Origin: Pseudoalteromonas arctica A 37-1-2
GTDB lineage: Bacteria > Pseudomonadota > Gammaproteobacteria > Enterobacterales > Alteromonadaceae
Length of the DNA: 64,000 nucleotides
Assembly: GCF_000238395.3 (NCBI RefSeq)
Contig: NZ_CP011025.1
Coordinates: 3,100,001-3,164,000 of the forward strand
Reading direction: 5' to 3'
This document shows positions 17,815 through 26,952 of this stretch, in pieces (position 1 is the first letter of the stretch; each line of letters opens with the position of its first letter). Under the pieces are notes generated by a model. The model ran no database searches and was not told the origin of the DNA. It was given only the letters and a program-made list of their open reading frames with translations. The translations under genes and the position numbers were made by a program.

Positions 17815-18831
17815 TTACTTATTCACTGCCATCATAGCACGCGCTGTGTCGAGCATACGATTAGCAAAACCCCATTCGTTATCACACCATACTAATAACT
17901 TTATCAGTCGTTTGTGACTAACACGTGTTTGTGTGCCATCAATAATACAAGAATGTGGGTCGTGATTAAAATCAACCGACACAAGCGGCTCTTCGGTATA
18001 ACTTAAAATACCTTCTAAGCGGTCTTTTGCTTGTGCTTTAAGTGCGTTATTTACTGCGTTTAAATCTACATCGGTATTAACCGTTACACTTAAATCCATT
18101 GCCGTGACATTTATAGTCGGTACACGTACGGCTATGGCTTCAAAACGGCCTTTAAATTTAGGTAAAATACGGTCTATACCACGGGCGAGCTTTGTATCAA
18201 CTGGAATAATTGATTGGCTTGCAGCGCGAGTACGGCGTAAATCATGATGATAACCATCAATCACTTGTTGATCGTTCATCGACGCATGAATAGTTGTAAT
18301 AGCGCCCGACTCAATACCAAATGCATCATCTAATACTTTAATAACCGGCACAACACAGTTAGTTGTACACGAGCCGTTAGAAACAATTGTGTGCTCGCTT
18401 TTAAGCTCATCGTCGTTAATGCCATACACAATCGTAGCATCAACATCGTTATCAGCCGGATGCGAAAACAACACCTTTTTAGCGCCTGCAGTAATATGTA
18501 ACTGCGCATGTTCACGCGAGTGATAAACACCTGTACATTCAAGTACAACGTCTACATCGAGCGTTTGCCAAGGTAATTCAATTGGGTTTTCTTCACAAAA
18601 AAGTGCAATGGTATCGCCTGCAACACTAATGGTGTCTTCACCAAGTTTTACAGGAAAAGAAAAACGACCGTGGGATGTGTCGTATTTTAATAAATGAGCA
18701 ATAGCTTCAGGATCAGCAAGTTCGTTAATCGCAACAATTTTTATATCGTCGCTCAAACCAGACTCGTATAACGCGCGGACAATATTTCGACCAATACGAC
18801 CAAAACCATTAATTGCAAGTTTGATTGCCAT
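17815..18831 (-). CDS. epd: Erythrose-4-phosphate dehydrogenase
   Basis: Epd oxidises erythrose 4-phosphate to 4-phosphoerythronate with NAD, feeding pyridoxal phosphate synthesis. The NAD fold [10 protein letters not shown] and the catalytic Cys155/His182 pair are present. The YESG...[21 protein letters not shown] and [14 protein letters not shown] segments follow Epd rather than GapA. One departure stands out: SNGSCTTNC has Gly153 where GAPDH and E. coli Epd (as I recall) have Ala. It is first in the epd-pgk-fba operon, as in E. coli. Confidence 0.92.
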   Translation of the reverse strand: MAIKLAINGFGRIGRNIVRALYESGLSDDIKIVAINELADPEAIAHLLKYDTSHGRFSFPVKLGEDTISVAGDTIALFCEENPIELPWQTLDVDVVLECTGVYHSREHAQLHITAGAKKVLFSHPADNDVDATIVYGINDDELKSEHTIVSNGSCTTNCVVPVIKVLDDAFGIESGAITTIHASMNDQQVIDGYHHDLRRTRAASQSIIPVDTKLARGIDRILPKFKGRFEAIAVRVPTINVTAMDLSVTVNTDVDLNAVNNALKAQAKDRLEGILSYTEEPLVSVDFNHDPHSCIIDGTQTRVSHKRLIKLLVWCDNEWGFANRMLDTARAMMAVNK

Positions 18832-18954
18832 GAAATATAAAATCCACTCTTTTAGCGTGCAGATAAAGGCAATACGCCTTTTAGATGGCTGTATTGTAAT
18901 CGACCTTGAGCATTATTATAAGAGGGTAGCATTAGAAACTTTAAATTAAGGTTA

Positions 18955-18979
18955 AAGAGCTTACGCATTGCAAGCTCTT
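18955..18979 (-). terminator. Possible terminator of the peroxiredoxin-like gene
   Basis: aagagctt and aagctctt pair around a 9-base loop. On the minus strand a short T-rich stretch follows. The stem is short and the T-run weak. Confidence 0.45.
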
Positions 18980-19009
18980 CGATGGTTCTGACTTTTTAAA
19001 TTAAGTTTT

Positions 19010-19672
19010 TTATACTAAATTTTTCAATGCGTTAATTATATCTTCTGGCTCAGAACGAGTACGATAATCAACGTCAACATAACGCCAAGTCACTTTACCT
19101 TGTTTATCTAAAACAAAGGTGGCAGGGATCGGTAAAACACGACTATTGCCATTGTTAACCGACTCTAAATCTAGGCCTCGGTCTACTCGCATATGCTCTA
19201 GTAAAAATGTGGGTACTTGCCATGCTACGCCGTAGCTTGCTGCTACATCGGCATTTTGATCACTCAGCACTAAAAAATCCATTTTACTTATTTCATCATC
19301 ACTAAGTGAGCCATCGGGTACTTGTGGGCTAATAGCCACCAATTGTGCGCCTAATGCGTGAATTTCAGGTAAACGTGCTTGAAGCGCTTTGAGCTGTAAA
19401 TTGCAGTACGGACACCAACTTCCACGATAAAAAGTAACAACCACAGGCCCTTTAGCAAGTAACTCGGTTAACTGCACCGATTGACCATGTTGATTTGGTA
19501 ACTCAAAACTTGGTGCGCTTTGGTTTAAATCAAGTGCATTAGCACCTTGTTGAAACGCTTTTGCCTGTGCAATAGTTTCATCAACGCCTTTCATAAAATC
19601 AGGATTACCTTTACGCCCTGCCGCTATTTTTGCCTCAGTTTGTGCTTTTAACGTGTTATTTTCATCGCTCAT
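19010..19672 (-). CDS. Peroxiredoxin-like AhpC/TSA family protein
   Basis: A 220-residue thioredoxin-fold protein. The active segment VTFYRGSWCPYC carries Cys87 and Cys90 as a CxxC pair after an APSFELPNQHG entry strand, and there is a VPATFVL-type cis-proline segment (IPATFVLDKQG). A peroxiredoxin would keep the first cysteine as peroxidatic; the CxxC spacing is more thioredoxin/AhpC2-like, so either peroxide reduction or thiol exchange is possible. The N-terminal 50 residues are a charged helical extension. No signal peptide, so it is cytoplasmic. It is monocistronic. Confidence 0.8.
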   Translation of the reverse strand: MSDENNTLKAQTEAKIAAGRKGNPDFMKGVDETIAQAKAFQQGANALDLNQSAPSFELPNQHGQSVQLTELLAKGPVVVTFYRGSWCPYCNLQLKALQARLPEIHALGAQLVAISPQVPDGSLSDDEISKMDFLVLSDQNADVAASYGVAWQVPTFLLEHMRVDRGLDLESVNNGNSRVLPIPATFVLDKQGKVTWRYVDVDYRTRSEPEDIINALKNLV

Positions 19673-19751
19673 TATATGGCTACCTTCAAATTAATCAAAA
19701 ACTTAAAGCCAGCTTACATTATGAAAATGTATTTGAAATGAAAATTTTAGC

Positions 19752-20480
19752 TTATTCATCTAGCTCTAAATCAAACACCACGTTTATTGATGATTTAAAG
19801 CTTATCGTTTGTTGTAAATAATTTTTGCGAACTTTAGGAAATGAATCGCTCATTGGATTTACTCTATCTATTTTTTTAACCGCTGCACCAAAGCCACTGT
19901 AAACGCTTTTTTGAGTTGAGCTAATAGTGCGTACTTCACCCACTTTTGTACCAAAGGAGTTAGCAAGCACATTTGCTTTTTCTTTTGCGTTATTAAGTGC
20001 TTGTTGTGTAGCTTGTGCTTGTAACAGCTCAGCTTTTGAAGATAAAAATTCAGTATTTTGAATCGTATTTACTTTTAAATTCAATAAAAAATCACTTAAA
20101 TCATTCACTCTTTCAATATTTTTTAGTGTTACTTCAAAGGTCCTTATAGCTGCGTATTCTGCGGGAGCCTGATGCCCTGTTTCAATGTAATCCATACCCG
20201 TTTTTTCAACTTTAACACTTGAGGCAACTACATCATCGGCAGTTATTTCAAATTGATTTAGCCCGTCAATTAGTAAATTAACTTTATTATCAAGATCGTT
20301 CTTAGCTGCTAAAGGTTCGTTTTTAATACTTATAATTTGAAATAGTATTTTAGCGATATCAGGATTGGCAAGCACCTCTGCAGTACCTTGAACTGCAATA
20401 TGGCGATTTGTGGCTAAGCTTGAATTAGCAAAAGTGATGAGTGGGAATAAGGTTAAGAAAATACTAGTGATGAGTTTCAT
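19752..20480 (-). CDS. Periplasmic SIMPL-domain protein (YggE-like)
   Basis: A signal peptide (about residues 1-19) precedes a SIMPL/DUF541 domain. Typical features are HIAVQGTAEVLANPDIAKILFQI near the start, the long helix with KNDLDNKVNLLIDGL, and the C-terminal FGTKVGEVRTI stretch. Proteins of this family such as E. coli YggE are periplasmic, form oligomers and are linked loosely to oxidative stress; the biochemical role is not settled. The 242-residue length fits. It is transcribed leftward like both of its neighbours; the 31-base gap to the upstream gene allows co-transcription. Confidence 0.82.
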   Translation of the reverse strand: MKLITSIFLTLFPLITFANSSLATNRHIAVQGTAEVLANPDIAKILFQIISIKNEPLAAKNDLDNKVNLLIDGLNQFEITADDVVASSVKVEKTGMDYIETGHQAPAEYAAIRTFEVTLKNIERVNDLSDFLLNLKVNTIQNTEFLSSKAELLQAQATQQALNNAKEKANVLANSFGTKVGEVRTISSTQKSVYSGFGAAVKKIDRVNPMSDSFPKVRKNYLQQTISFKSSINVVFDLELDE

Positions 20481-20510
20481 GATCGTTCCTTGAATAGCAA
20501 TAATTTATTA

Positions 20511-21764
20511 TCAAATCGCTTGTTGTTTAACGAGTGATAGGACTTCTGGTTTTTTTAATTCTTCTATTAAAAATTTACTCCAATACAATGAATACAAATA
20601 ACCTTCAAAACCTTCTACAAAACCTGAAAATTCACCTTTAAAACCTCTTTGCTCACCACGTGGTCTTGCATCATAAAATTTCCAACATTTAGTATGTAAA
20701 GCTATATTAAAGAAAGGGATTTTTTTAGAAACAAGATCTACAACTTTACTTGGTCTTAACTTAAAAGGATTTTCGACCCCTTTGATAAATGCAACACCTT
20801 GTTCGTAGTTTTCTAACTCTTGCTCACTTAACTTATTTACGTTAATAAACTCTATAGCCATATCTGCTGACTTTGCATGATTTCCTAGTTTAGGAACCAA
20901 AAAGGCTCGAACCCTATATTTTTGACTTTGAACTACATCATCGTTTAGATCATTTCGATATGTTTCCATATATCGGCGAACAGCTTTGTAATTATCTTTT
21001 TGAAGCTGTTTCAAAGCATCTATCTGAGCTTGTTCGGAAATTCTTGTTAATTGCATTGCAATCGCAAGACTTGCAGTTAAAGCATGCTCATCTCCAAACT
21101 CTTCAACTAGTATTGTTTCGAAATTACTTAATGCTGACTGACATTCACCACTCACGGCTAAATCAATAGCAGGTAAGCTTCGATGTTCTATTTTATTTCT
21201 TAACCCGATCAGAAATTTTATATTCGCTTTTTCTGGAGCTTCAAATCCCTGCCAATACCCATCGATGCAATCTCTCAATTCCCATGACTTTTCTTCACCA
21301 TCGATAAAAATCGTTCTTCCATTTGCATCTTTATGGAAATAATCAATTCCTTTCTTCTCAAATATGGCATGCATAAGTGATGTGTAAGCAATTACTATAT
21401 TGACTATAAACCCATAAGTTTTAAATTCAGTATAGGGATTGTTATAAGTTGATACGGCAAGCAACGCGAACTCTTTAGCCTTGTGAAGTAATATTCCTTT
21501 TACTGAATGATCAATTACTTGTTGTAACTTTTGGCTATGAACCGCTCTAAATTCATTTTTACTTAAAAAAGCTATTCCGGAACTTGAATACTGCTCTCCA
21601 TCTTTTTCTAGATATTGATACCAGCGTTTAGATAAATATGTTCTACATGTGTCAGCCTTCCACTCCGTTGCTTCCATTAATTGAAGTACAGTAAACGCTT
21701 CACTCTCTTTTTCTTTTTCAACAAGAAAATTATAAGCTAAATCAACTTTTTCGTATTTATTCAT
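20511..21764 (-). CDS. DUF3644-like protein with HEPN-type RNxxxH motif
   Basis: A 417-residue soluble protein. The N-terminal 50-60 residues look like a small helical DNA-binding-type module (VLQLMEATEWKADTCRTYLSKRWYQYL). Residues 85-200 match the DUF3644 pattern as I recall it: KEFALLAVSTYNNP, a long hydrophobic helix, then FLIGLRNKIEHR with Arg189, Asn190 and His194 forming the R-N-x3-H motif of HEPN ribonucleases. HEPN proteins often act in toxin-antitoxin or phage-defence systems. By eye it is more AT-rich than its neighbours and has a weak ribosome-binding site, consistent with acquisition. No antitoxin-like partner lies beside it. Function not proven. Confidence 0.6.
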   Translation of the reverse strand: MNKYEKVDLAYNFLVEKEKESEAFTVLQLMEATEWKADTCRTYLSKRWYQYLEKDGEQYSSSGIAFLSKNEFRAVHSQKLQQVIDHSVKGILLHKAKEFALLAVSTYNNPYTEFKTYGFIVNIVIAYTSLMHAIFEKKGIDYFHKDANGRTIFIDGEEKSWELRDCIDGYWQGFEAPEKANIKFLIGLRNKIEHRSLPAIDLAVSGECQSALSNFETILVEEFGDEHALTASLAIAMQLTRISEQAQIDALKQLQKDNYKAVRRYMETYRNDLNDDVVQSQKYRVRAFLVPKLGNHAKSADMAIEFINVNKLSEQELENYEQGVAFIKGVENPFKLRPSKVVDLVSKKIPFFNIALHTKCWKFYDARPRGEQRGFKGEFSGFVEGFEGYLYSLYWSKFLIEELKKPEVLSLVKQQAI

Positions 21765-21881
21765 CTTCGCTATTCCATCTGCGTTTTCTATTTATGAAAT
21801 TTATATTTTTAATATTAAATAATAAATATACAAGTACCTATAATCATACGAATAACAATAAAAGTAAACTGCCTATCATTA

Positions 21882-21945
21882 GCCTCGGTGTTAGCCGATA
21901 AGGCATTTTATCGTTGGGTTTCGCTGTCCTCTATCCAACCTACAT
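21882..21945. repeat. REP-like palindromic sequence at the exonuclease 3' end
   Basis: A gttggg...ccaac stem (21913-21917 with 21935-21939) and flanking agcctcgg...cggct-type complementarity form a compound hairpin. The gttgggtttcgc and ccaacctac words are common in intergenic palindromes of marine gammaproteobacteria, as I recall. It runs into the last codons and stop of the exonuclease gene (ATG-TAG at 21940-21945 on the minus strand). Confidence 0.5.
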
Positions 21946-22563
21946 CAACTCGGCTACTTTTAACTCTTTGCCACGGCTTATTTGATGACACTGGGCTAGC
22001 AGTAGCTCGGCGGTGGCTTGTGCATCGGTCAGTGCATGATGGCAATGATAGCTTGGTAACTCATAACGTGTGCGGCAAGCATTAAGGGTTAAATCATCTT
22101 GTTTTATTTCAGTTGAATGATGGAGTAAGCGCTTTTGTTCAATATGGAGTGTGTCGAGTATGAGTTTAGGACGTATAGTTATATTGGCATTTTTAAGCGC
22201 TATTTTTAAAAATCCCCAATCGAGCATGGCATTATGAAACACTAAAATACAGTCGCTAAAATGGCAGCTCAATTGCGTTAATATACTGCACAAGCTCTGT
22301 CCATTTGTTATAGCATCGTCGTTAATCCCATGAAAAACAGGACTTTGCTCAAGGCTTTTTACGTCTTTATTTATAAGGTGCTGCGACTCGCTCATTTTTA
22401 TACATTGGTTATCTATTATCACCCACGCTAGTGATACAATTTCGTGCTGTTTTGCATCAAGGCCAGTGAGCTCTAAATCAATCACCAAATAACGTTGTTG
22501 TAAGGCATTTTTGCCTAGTAATTTACGGCGCTTTAAATACCGAGTGAGCAGCTTTTTTACCAT
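21940..22563 (-). CDS. DEDDh 3'-5' exonuclease (DnaQ/PolC-like)
   Basis: All three Exo motifs of the DnaQ superfamily are present: Exo I VIDLELTG with Asp29 and Glu31, Exo II HNAMLDWGF with Asp115, and Exo III HHALTDA with His175 and Asp180. The enzyme should remove nucleotides from 3' ends using two metal ions. At 207 residues it is a stand-alone nuclease, not the polymerase epsilon subunit (dnaQ normally sits by rnhA). It starts 15 bases after the stop of the cNMP/CBS gene, so the two are an operon. Its last codons lie within a REP-like repeat. Confidence 0.85.
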   Translation of the reverse strand: MVKKLLTRYLKRRKLLGKNALQQRYLVIDLELTGLDAKQHEIVSLAWVIIDNQCIKMSESQHLINKDVKSLEQSPVFHGINDDAITNGQSLCSILTQLSCHFSDCILVFHNAMLDWGFLKIALKNANITIRPKLILDTLHIEQKRLLHHSTEIKQDDLTLNACRTRYELPSYHCHHALTDAQATAELLLAQCHQISRGKELKVAELM

Positions 22564-22578
22564 GTTAGTAATCCATCA

Positions 22579-24429
22579 TTATAAACTGCCGCGAGCAAAC
22601 TTAAACGCGGCGGCTTGCTGCGCTTGTTTAACAAGGTAAAACGCTTCTTTTAGTTGATGGCGCTCTAATGAGTTTAATTTATTAGGGTTAATACAATTAC
22701 TCGGTAAACCCTCTTCGTTTATTTGTGTACTCAAGCGAAGCTGCGTTAAGAACCGCCAGCAGTCTTTTAGGTTGTATATATCTTCTTTGCTGATCAGTTT
22801 ATGTTTTAGTAGTGCGTCCAACCGCTCTTGTGTGTTGGCGCGCCTAATACCCGCTTTTAAAGCGTATAACCGCACTATGTCATTTATAATTACGACACCG
22901 CGTTTTTTTAAATCTATATATTTATTATTTTGATCTGTTTTTTCAGTTTTAAATTTATTAAATAAACCAATTGGCACGCTGTTGCTGCTTATGTCGGTTG
23001 CCATTGCGGCATAGAATAAGTCGTTACGCGATATACGAATTAGTTGCTCGCAAAAAGCGGTGTATAAAGTATTTGAGCCTTCAATAAATCGCAGGTCAAA
23101 AAATATTTTACAGTTAAGCATTGCATCAGGCGTTGGGCTTTTTATCCATTTAAAAAATCGCTCGCTCCAGTCGTTTACGCTCATACGGCACTCATCGCTG
23201 CTTGCCATAATATTACCTGGGCAACGCCTAATGCCGCATTCAACTAAGTTTTCACATACAAACTTCCCCATGCTTTTAAAGTAAGCGTGCTGCTCGGGAG
23301 TTAAGTCGTTTGGAAGTAATAAGCCGTTATCTTGATCTGAATGCAGAGTTTGCTCTTCGCGTGCTTGCGAGCCAAAGCAAATAAAACTAAAGCTGGTTGG
23401 CGCTGCGCCATGCTCTTCTTGAAATAAGTGAATAAGGCGCGATGTAAGCGCATCAGTTAAACCACTCAGTAATTTACCAATTAGCGATATGTCGTCAATG
23501 TTGTACGAAAAACCACGCAAAAGTTCGGGGATTTCTTTTGCGTAGCGTTTTAAATCAGTAACAGTATGCGCTTTGTATATGCGCCCAATAAGCTGTACGG
23601 GGTCACTTTTTTGTTGGCGCAGTAAATCGGTGCTGGTTATCATTCCTATCGGGTTATGGTTTTCGTCGAGCACCGGCAAATGATGAATATTGTATTTAAG
23701 CATTAAGTGCAGCGCCGAAAACACCCGGTTATTTTCAAATATAAACTTAGGTTTGGCTGTCATAATACTGCTTACTGCGTCTTGTGGATCTACTTCGTCG
23801 GCAAGTACTCGATTACGTAAGTCGCGGTCGGTTACCACCCCTACTAAGTGCGCGTGCTGCGTTATCATTATTGACGATACGCCATGCTCTTTCATTTTTT
23901 TAGCACTTTGCCTAATACTTGCATCGGGCGTAAGCGTAATGGCGGTGCGGGTCATCAGCTCTGATATTTTACGTTCAGACCAACTATCGTTTTTACTTTT
24001 ATAATGCGATGACAACAACCGGTTAGCATGAGCGCGTACAAAGTATTGCTCAAACGATTTGTATTCTCGGCGTAAATAATCAAAATGCGTTTGAGAGAGC
24101 ATATACACTATGCCTTCTTTTTGTACCTCTAACCTATTTTGAATTGCTTCGCCGGTTAACAGCGACGGAAAACCAAAATAATCACCTTGCGCTAAGCGTG
24201 TAACAACATCCCCCTTGCCATCAACTAGGTCGTACAAACCAGAGCGAATTAAAAATAGTTTAGGGTTTTCACTTTGTAACCACTGCGTTTGGTTTTCGCG
24301 GGTGAGGTAAATAATATCAAGATGATTTACAAAATATTCGTATGCGCTGCTATCAAGCAGTGTAAAAGGCGCTTGCAAACAAACGTATTGGGCTATTTCC
24401 TGTTGTTCTACACTCATTGTTGTACTCAT
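22579..24429 (-). CDS. cNMP-binding, CBS-pair and GlnD-like nucleotidyltransferase fusion
   Basis: A 616-residue signalling protein in four parts: a cyclic-nucleotide-binding-type beta roll (about 15-130, with LIRSGLYDLVDGKGDVVTRLAQGDYFG), two CBS repeats (about 155-275), a DUF294 nucleotidyltransferase (about 300-440) with GSQAREEQTLHSDQDNGLL, and a helical C-terminal domain (about 470-610). DUF294 is related to the GlnD uridylyltransferase, so nucleotidylation of a partner protein controlled by nucleotide levels is a reasonable guess. It lies between actP and the exonuclease gene; the same association occurs near acetate permeases in other bacteria, from memory. A second in-frame ATG lies 12 bases inside. 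Confidence 0.83.
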   Translation of the reverse strand: MSTTMSVEQQEIAQYVCLQAPFTLLDSSAYEYFVNHLDIIYLTRENQTQWLQSENPKLFLIRSGLYDLVDGKGDVVTRLAQGDYFGFPSLLTGEAIQNRLEVQKEGIVYMLSQTHFDYLRREYKSFEQYFVRAHANRLLSSHYKSKNDSWSERKISELMTRTAITLTPDASIRQSAKKMKEHGVSSIMITQHAHLVGVVTDRDLRNRVLADEVDPQDAVSSIMTAKPKFIFENNRVFSALHLMLKYNIHHLPVLDENHNPIGMITSTDLLRQQKSDPVQLIGRIYKAHTVTDLKRYAKEIPELLRGFSYNIDDISLIGKLLSGLTDALTSRLIHLFQEEHGAAPTSFSFICFGSQAREEQTLHSDQDNGLLLPNDLTPEQHAYFKSMGKFVCENLVECGIRRCPGNIMASSDECRMSVNDWSERFFKWIKSPTPDAMLNCKIFFDLRFIEGSNTLYTAFCEQLIRISRNDLFYAAMATDISSNSVPIGLFNKFKTEKTDQNNKYIDLKKRGVVIINDIVRLYALKAGIRRANTQERLDALLKHKLISKEDIYNLKDCWRFLTQLRLSTQINEEGLPSNCINPNKLNSLERHQLKEAFYLVKQAQQAAAFKFARGSL

Positions 24430-24473
24430 TAAAAAGTATACACAACACCAATGTACTTATTTATTAAACAAAT

Positions 24474-24500
24474 AAAAAGCCCGACTAAAGTCGGGCTTTT
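24474..24500 (-). terminator. Terminator of the actP operon
   Basis: aaaagcccgact-ttagtcgggctttt (minus strand) is a long perfect stem followed by T residues, 40 bases past the actP stop. It separates actP from the cNMP/CBS gene, which must have its own promoter or depend on read-through. Confidence 0.9.
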
Positions 24501-24539
24501 GGTGCTTTATGTTTTGTAAACTATATCTATAAATGTTGC

Positions 24540-26264
24540 CTAGTGGTCGTGCGCTTCTGCTGATCCTTTAGGGTTACGAATACCTTCAACCATTAGTTGA
24601 ATTTCAACTGGTGTAGGTTTAGTAAACTTAAGAACAATTGCAGCTACTGCAAAGTTAATAATCATACCAATTAAGCCAATACCTTCAGGTGAAATACCTA
24701 AGAACCAGTTTTCAGGGCTGTTTAGCTCTGGGCTAACAAACTTGAAGAAAATGATATACGCAGCGGTAAAGCCAATACCCGTTACCATGCCTGCAATTGC
24801 GCCTTCGCGGTTCATTGTTTTAGAGAATATACCCATAATAATTGCTGGGAAGAAACTCGCTGCCGCCAGGCCGAATGCAAATGCCACTACCGATGCCACA
24901 AACCCAGGCGGGTTAATACCAAAGTACGCGGAGATAACAATAGCGACCATGGCTGCCAACCTCGCTGCAAGTAACTCTTGCTTGTCGGTAATATCGGGCT
25001 TGAGAGTTCGCTTGAGTAAATCGTGCGAAACGGAGGTCGAAATAACCAGTAGTAAACCTGCTGTTGTAGAAAGTGCAGCGGCAATACCACCAGCAGCTAC
25101 AAGTGCGATTACCCATGCTGGTAAGTTAGCAATCTCTGGATTTGCTAATACCATAATGTCGCGGTCTACGTTTACTTCGTTAGCACTGTTCGGATCGGTT
25201 ATTTTACCCGCCGTGTAGAACATTTTGCCATCGCCGTTTTTATCATTAAATGTAATTAAACCTGTGCGTTCCCAGTTTTTAATCCATCCTGGTGCTTCTG
25301 CGTAAGCTGTACCGCTACCGTCTTTACCATTAATAGTATCAACCATGTTTACGCGAGCAAAGGCTGCAACCGCAGGTGCTGTAGTATAAACAATCGCGAT
25401 GAACACAAGTGTCCATGCTGCAGAAATACGCGTGTCTTTTACACGAGGTACAGTGAAAAAGCGAACAATTACATGTGGTAAACCAGCAGTACCTACCATT
25501 AACGCGCCAGTAATAGCGAACACGTCAATCATGCTCTTAGAGCCTTCGGTATATTGCGCAAAACCAAGTTCAGCGCTTAAGCCGTCTAGTTTATCAAGTA
25601 CGTACACGCCATCGCTGCCAATTAATGTGGCACCAAAACCGGTTTGTGGGAAAAAGTGACCCGTCATCATCATCGAGATAAAAATGGCTGGTACAAGGTA
25701 GGCAAATACAAGTACACAATACTGCGCTACTTGTGTGTAGGTAATGCCTTTCATGCCGCCAAGTACCGCATAAAAGAATACAATCACCATACCAATGTAA
25801 ACACCGGTTTCAATTTCTACTTCTAAAAAGCGTGAAAATACGACGCCTACACCACGCATTTGCCCTGCAATGTAAGTAAAACAAATGAATATGGCACATA
25901 CAATTGCCACTAAACGCGCGGTGCGTGAATAGTAACGGTCGCCAATAAAGTCAGGAACAGTAAACTTGCCGAATTTACGTAAGTAAGGCGCTAAACACAT
26001 GGCTAATAGTACATAACCACCTGTCCACCCCATTAAGTAAACGCTGCCATCGTAACCTGCAAACGAAATAATACCCGCCATTGAAATAAACGACGCGGCA
26101 CTCATCCAATCGGCAGCCGTTGCCATACCATTAGCAAGAGGAGGTACGCCGCCGCCTGCTACATAAAACTCTTTAGTTGAACCCGCACGGGCCCAAATTG
26201 CTATGCCGATATAAAGCGCAAAGCTTAAACCAACAATTATAAACGTGAGTGTTTGAACATCCAT
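24540..26264 (-). CDS. actP: Cation/acetate symporter (SSS family)
   Basis: A sodium:solute symporter of 574 residues with about 13 membrane helices. The SSS hallmarks are visible: GGGVPPLANGMATAADWMSAASFISMAG, AGQMRGVGVVFSRF, GGMKGITYTQVAQY and AAALSTTAGLLLVISTSVSHDL. It resembles ActP and the VC2705-type permeases that pair with a DUF4212 subunit. The likely role is scavenging acetate, consistent with the divergent CrbS-type sensor. An extracytoplasmic insert around residues 315-365 (DGSGTAYAEAPGW, NGDGKMFYTAGK) is typical of the ActP subgroup. It begins 10 bases after the DUF4212 stop and ends at a strong terminator. Confidence 0.88.
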   Translation of the reverse strand: MDVQTLTFIIVGLSFALYIGIAIWARAGSTKEFYVAGGGVPPLANGMATAADWMSAASFISMAGIISFAGYDGSVYLMGWTGGYVLLAMCLAPYLRKFGKFTVPDFIGDRYYSRTARLVAIVCAIFICFTYIAGQMRGVGVVFSRFLEVEIETGVYIGMVIVFFYAVLGGMKGITYTQVAQYCVLVFAYLVPAIFISMMMTGHFFPQTGFGATLIGSDGVYVLDKLDGLSAELGFAQYTEGSKSMIDVFAITGALMVGTAGLPHVIVRFFTVPRVKDTRISAAWTLVFIAIVYTTAPAVAAFARVNMVDTINGKDGSGTAYAEAPGWIKNWERTGLITFNDKNGDGKMFYTAGKITDPNSANEVNVDRDIMVLANPEIANLPAWVIALVAAGGIAAALSTTAGLLLVISTSVSHDLLKRTLKPDITDKQELLAARLAAMVAIVISAYFGINPPGFVASVVAFAFGLAAASFFPAIIMGIFSKTMNREGAIAGMVTGIGFTAAYIIFFKFVSPELNSPENWFLGISPEGIGLIGMIINFAVAAIVLKFTKPTPVEIQLMVEGIRNPKGSAEAHDH

Positions 26265-26274
26265 TGCTTAGCTC

Positions 26275-26538
26275 CTATTCGTCTACGCCGTATTTTTTAT
26301 CTAACGTATTCATTTTGAAAACGTACACAAAAATCAAAGCAACAAAGGTATAAATCGCGCCTTGCTGGGCGAACCAGAAGCCAAGTTTAAACCCAAAAAA
26401 ACGCACTTCATTAAGTACATCAACCAGTAATATGCCAAAGCCGAAAGACACGATAAACCACACTGCTAATAGTTTAAATAACAGCGAAATGTTTTCTGCC
26501 CAATAAGCTTTTGCTTGTTCTTCATCTTTAAAAGCCAT
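26275..26538 (-). CDS. DUF4212 small symporter subunit
   Basis: An 87-residue protein with two membrane helices and a KDEEQAKAYWAENISLLFKLL lead-in, the pattern of the small partner (DUF4212) of acetate/solute symporters. It was placed at ATG 26538, which has a ggggaaaac Shine-Dalgarno region; an upstream in-frame extension to 26637 has no family counterpart. It sits 10 bases before actP and probably stabilises or modulates that permease, as inferred from conserved pairing. The pair is divergent from the CrbS-type kinase. Confidence 0.85.
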   Translation of the reverse strand: MAFKDEEQAKAYWAENISLLFKLLAVWFIVSFGFGILLVDVLNEVRFFGFKLGFWFAQQGAIYTFVALIFVYVFKMNTLDKKYGVDE

Positions 26539-26952
26539 TTTTGTTTTCCCCTTTAAGCACCGCAATATCGCGATGAGTGGTTTTTTATCTTCGCTTACCA
26601 ATTTAGCAACGCTGGTTACATATTGAATTGAGACCATAGTCGTAACAGCTTATTAACGTTTACGTAAACTGTATTTATCATTCAAACGTATTTTATACAT
26701 TTTCATTTTATTTCAATTGGTTAGCTTAATTTTTTGAATTGGCTTTACTATTAAATTGGTAAGTTGTTTATTAATGCGACATTAGTCTAATGCTTGAGAT
26801 GATTTTATTTTTGTTATTAATATTCAATAAGATAGAAATAAAATGAAAGTTTTATTTTAAATTCAAGCCTCACACTTAACCTCAGTTCTGGTATTGTGTT
26901 AATCCCTCATAGGGTTGAGGGACTATTTAAAATAATAAGGTTTAATAACAAC
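26539..26952. promoter_or_regulatory. Divergent control region, actP unit and crbS
   Basis: About 410 bases without a gene. A perfect 12-base palindrome gtttacgtaaac (26658-26669) lies about 120 bases before the DUF4212 start and is a candidate operator. The right part is extremely AT-rich and leads to the crbS ATG. No clear -35/-10 pair was assigned. Confidence 0.45.

Noticed and set aside
21882..21945. Terminator of the exonuclease gene
   Set aside because: The stem is imperfect, has no T-run and overlaps the last codons; a REP-like repeat explains it better.
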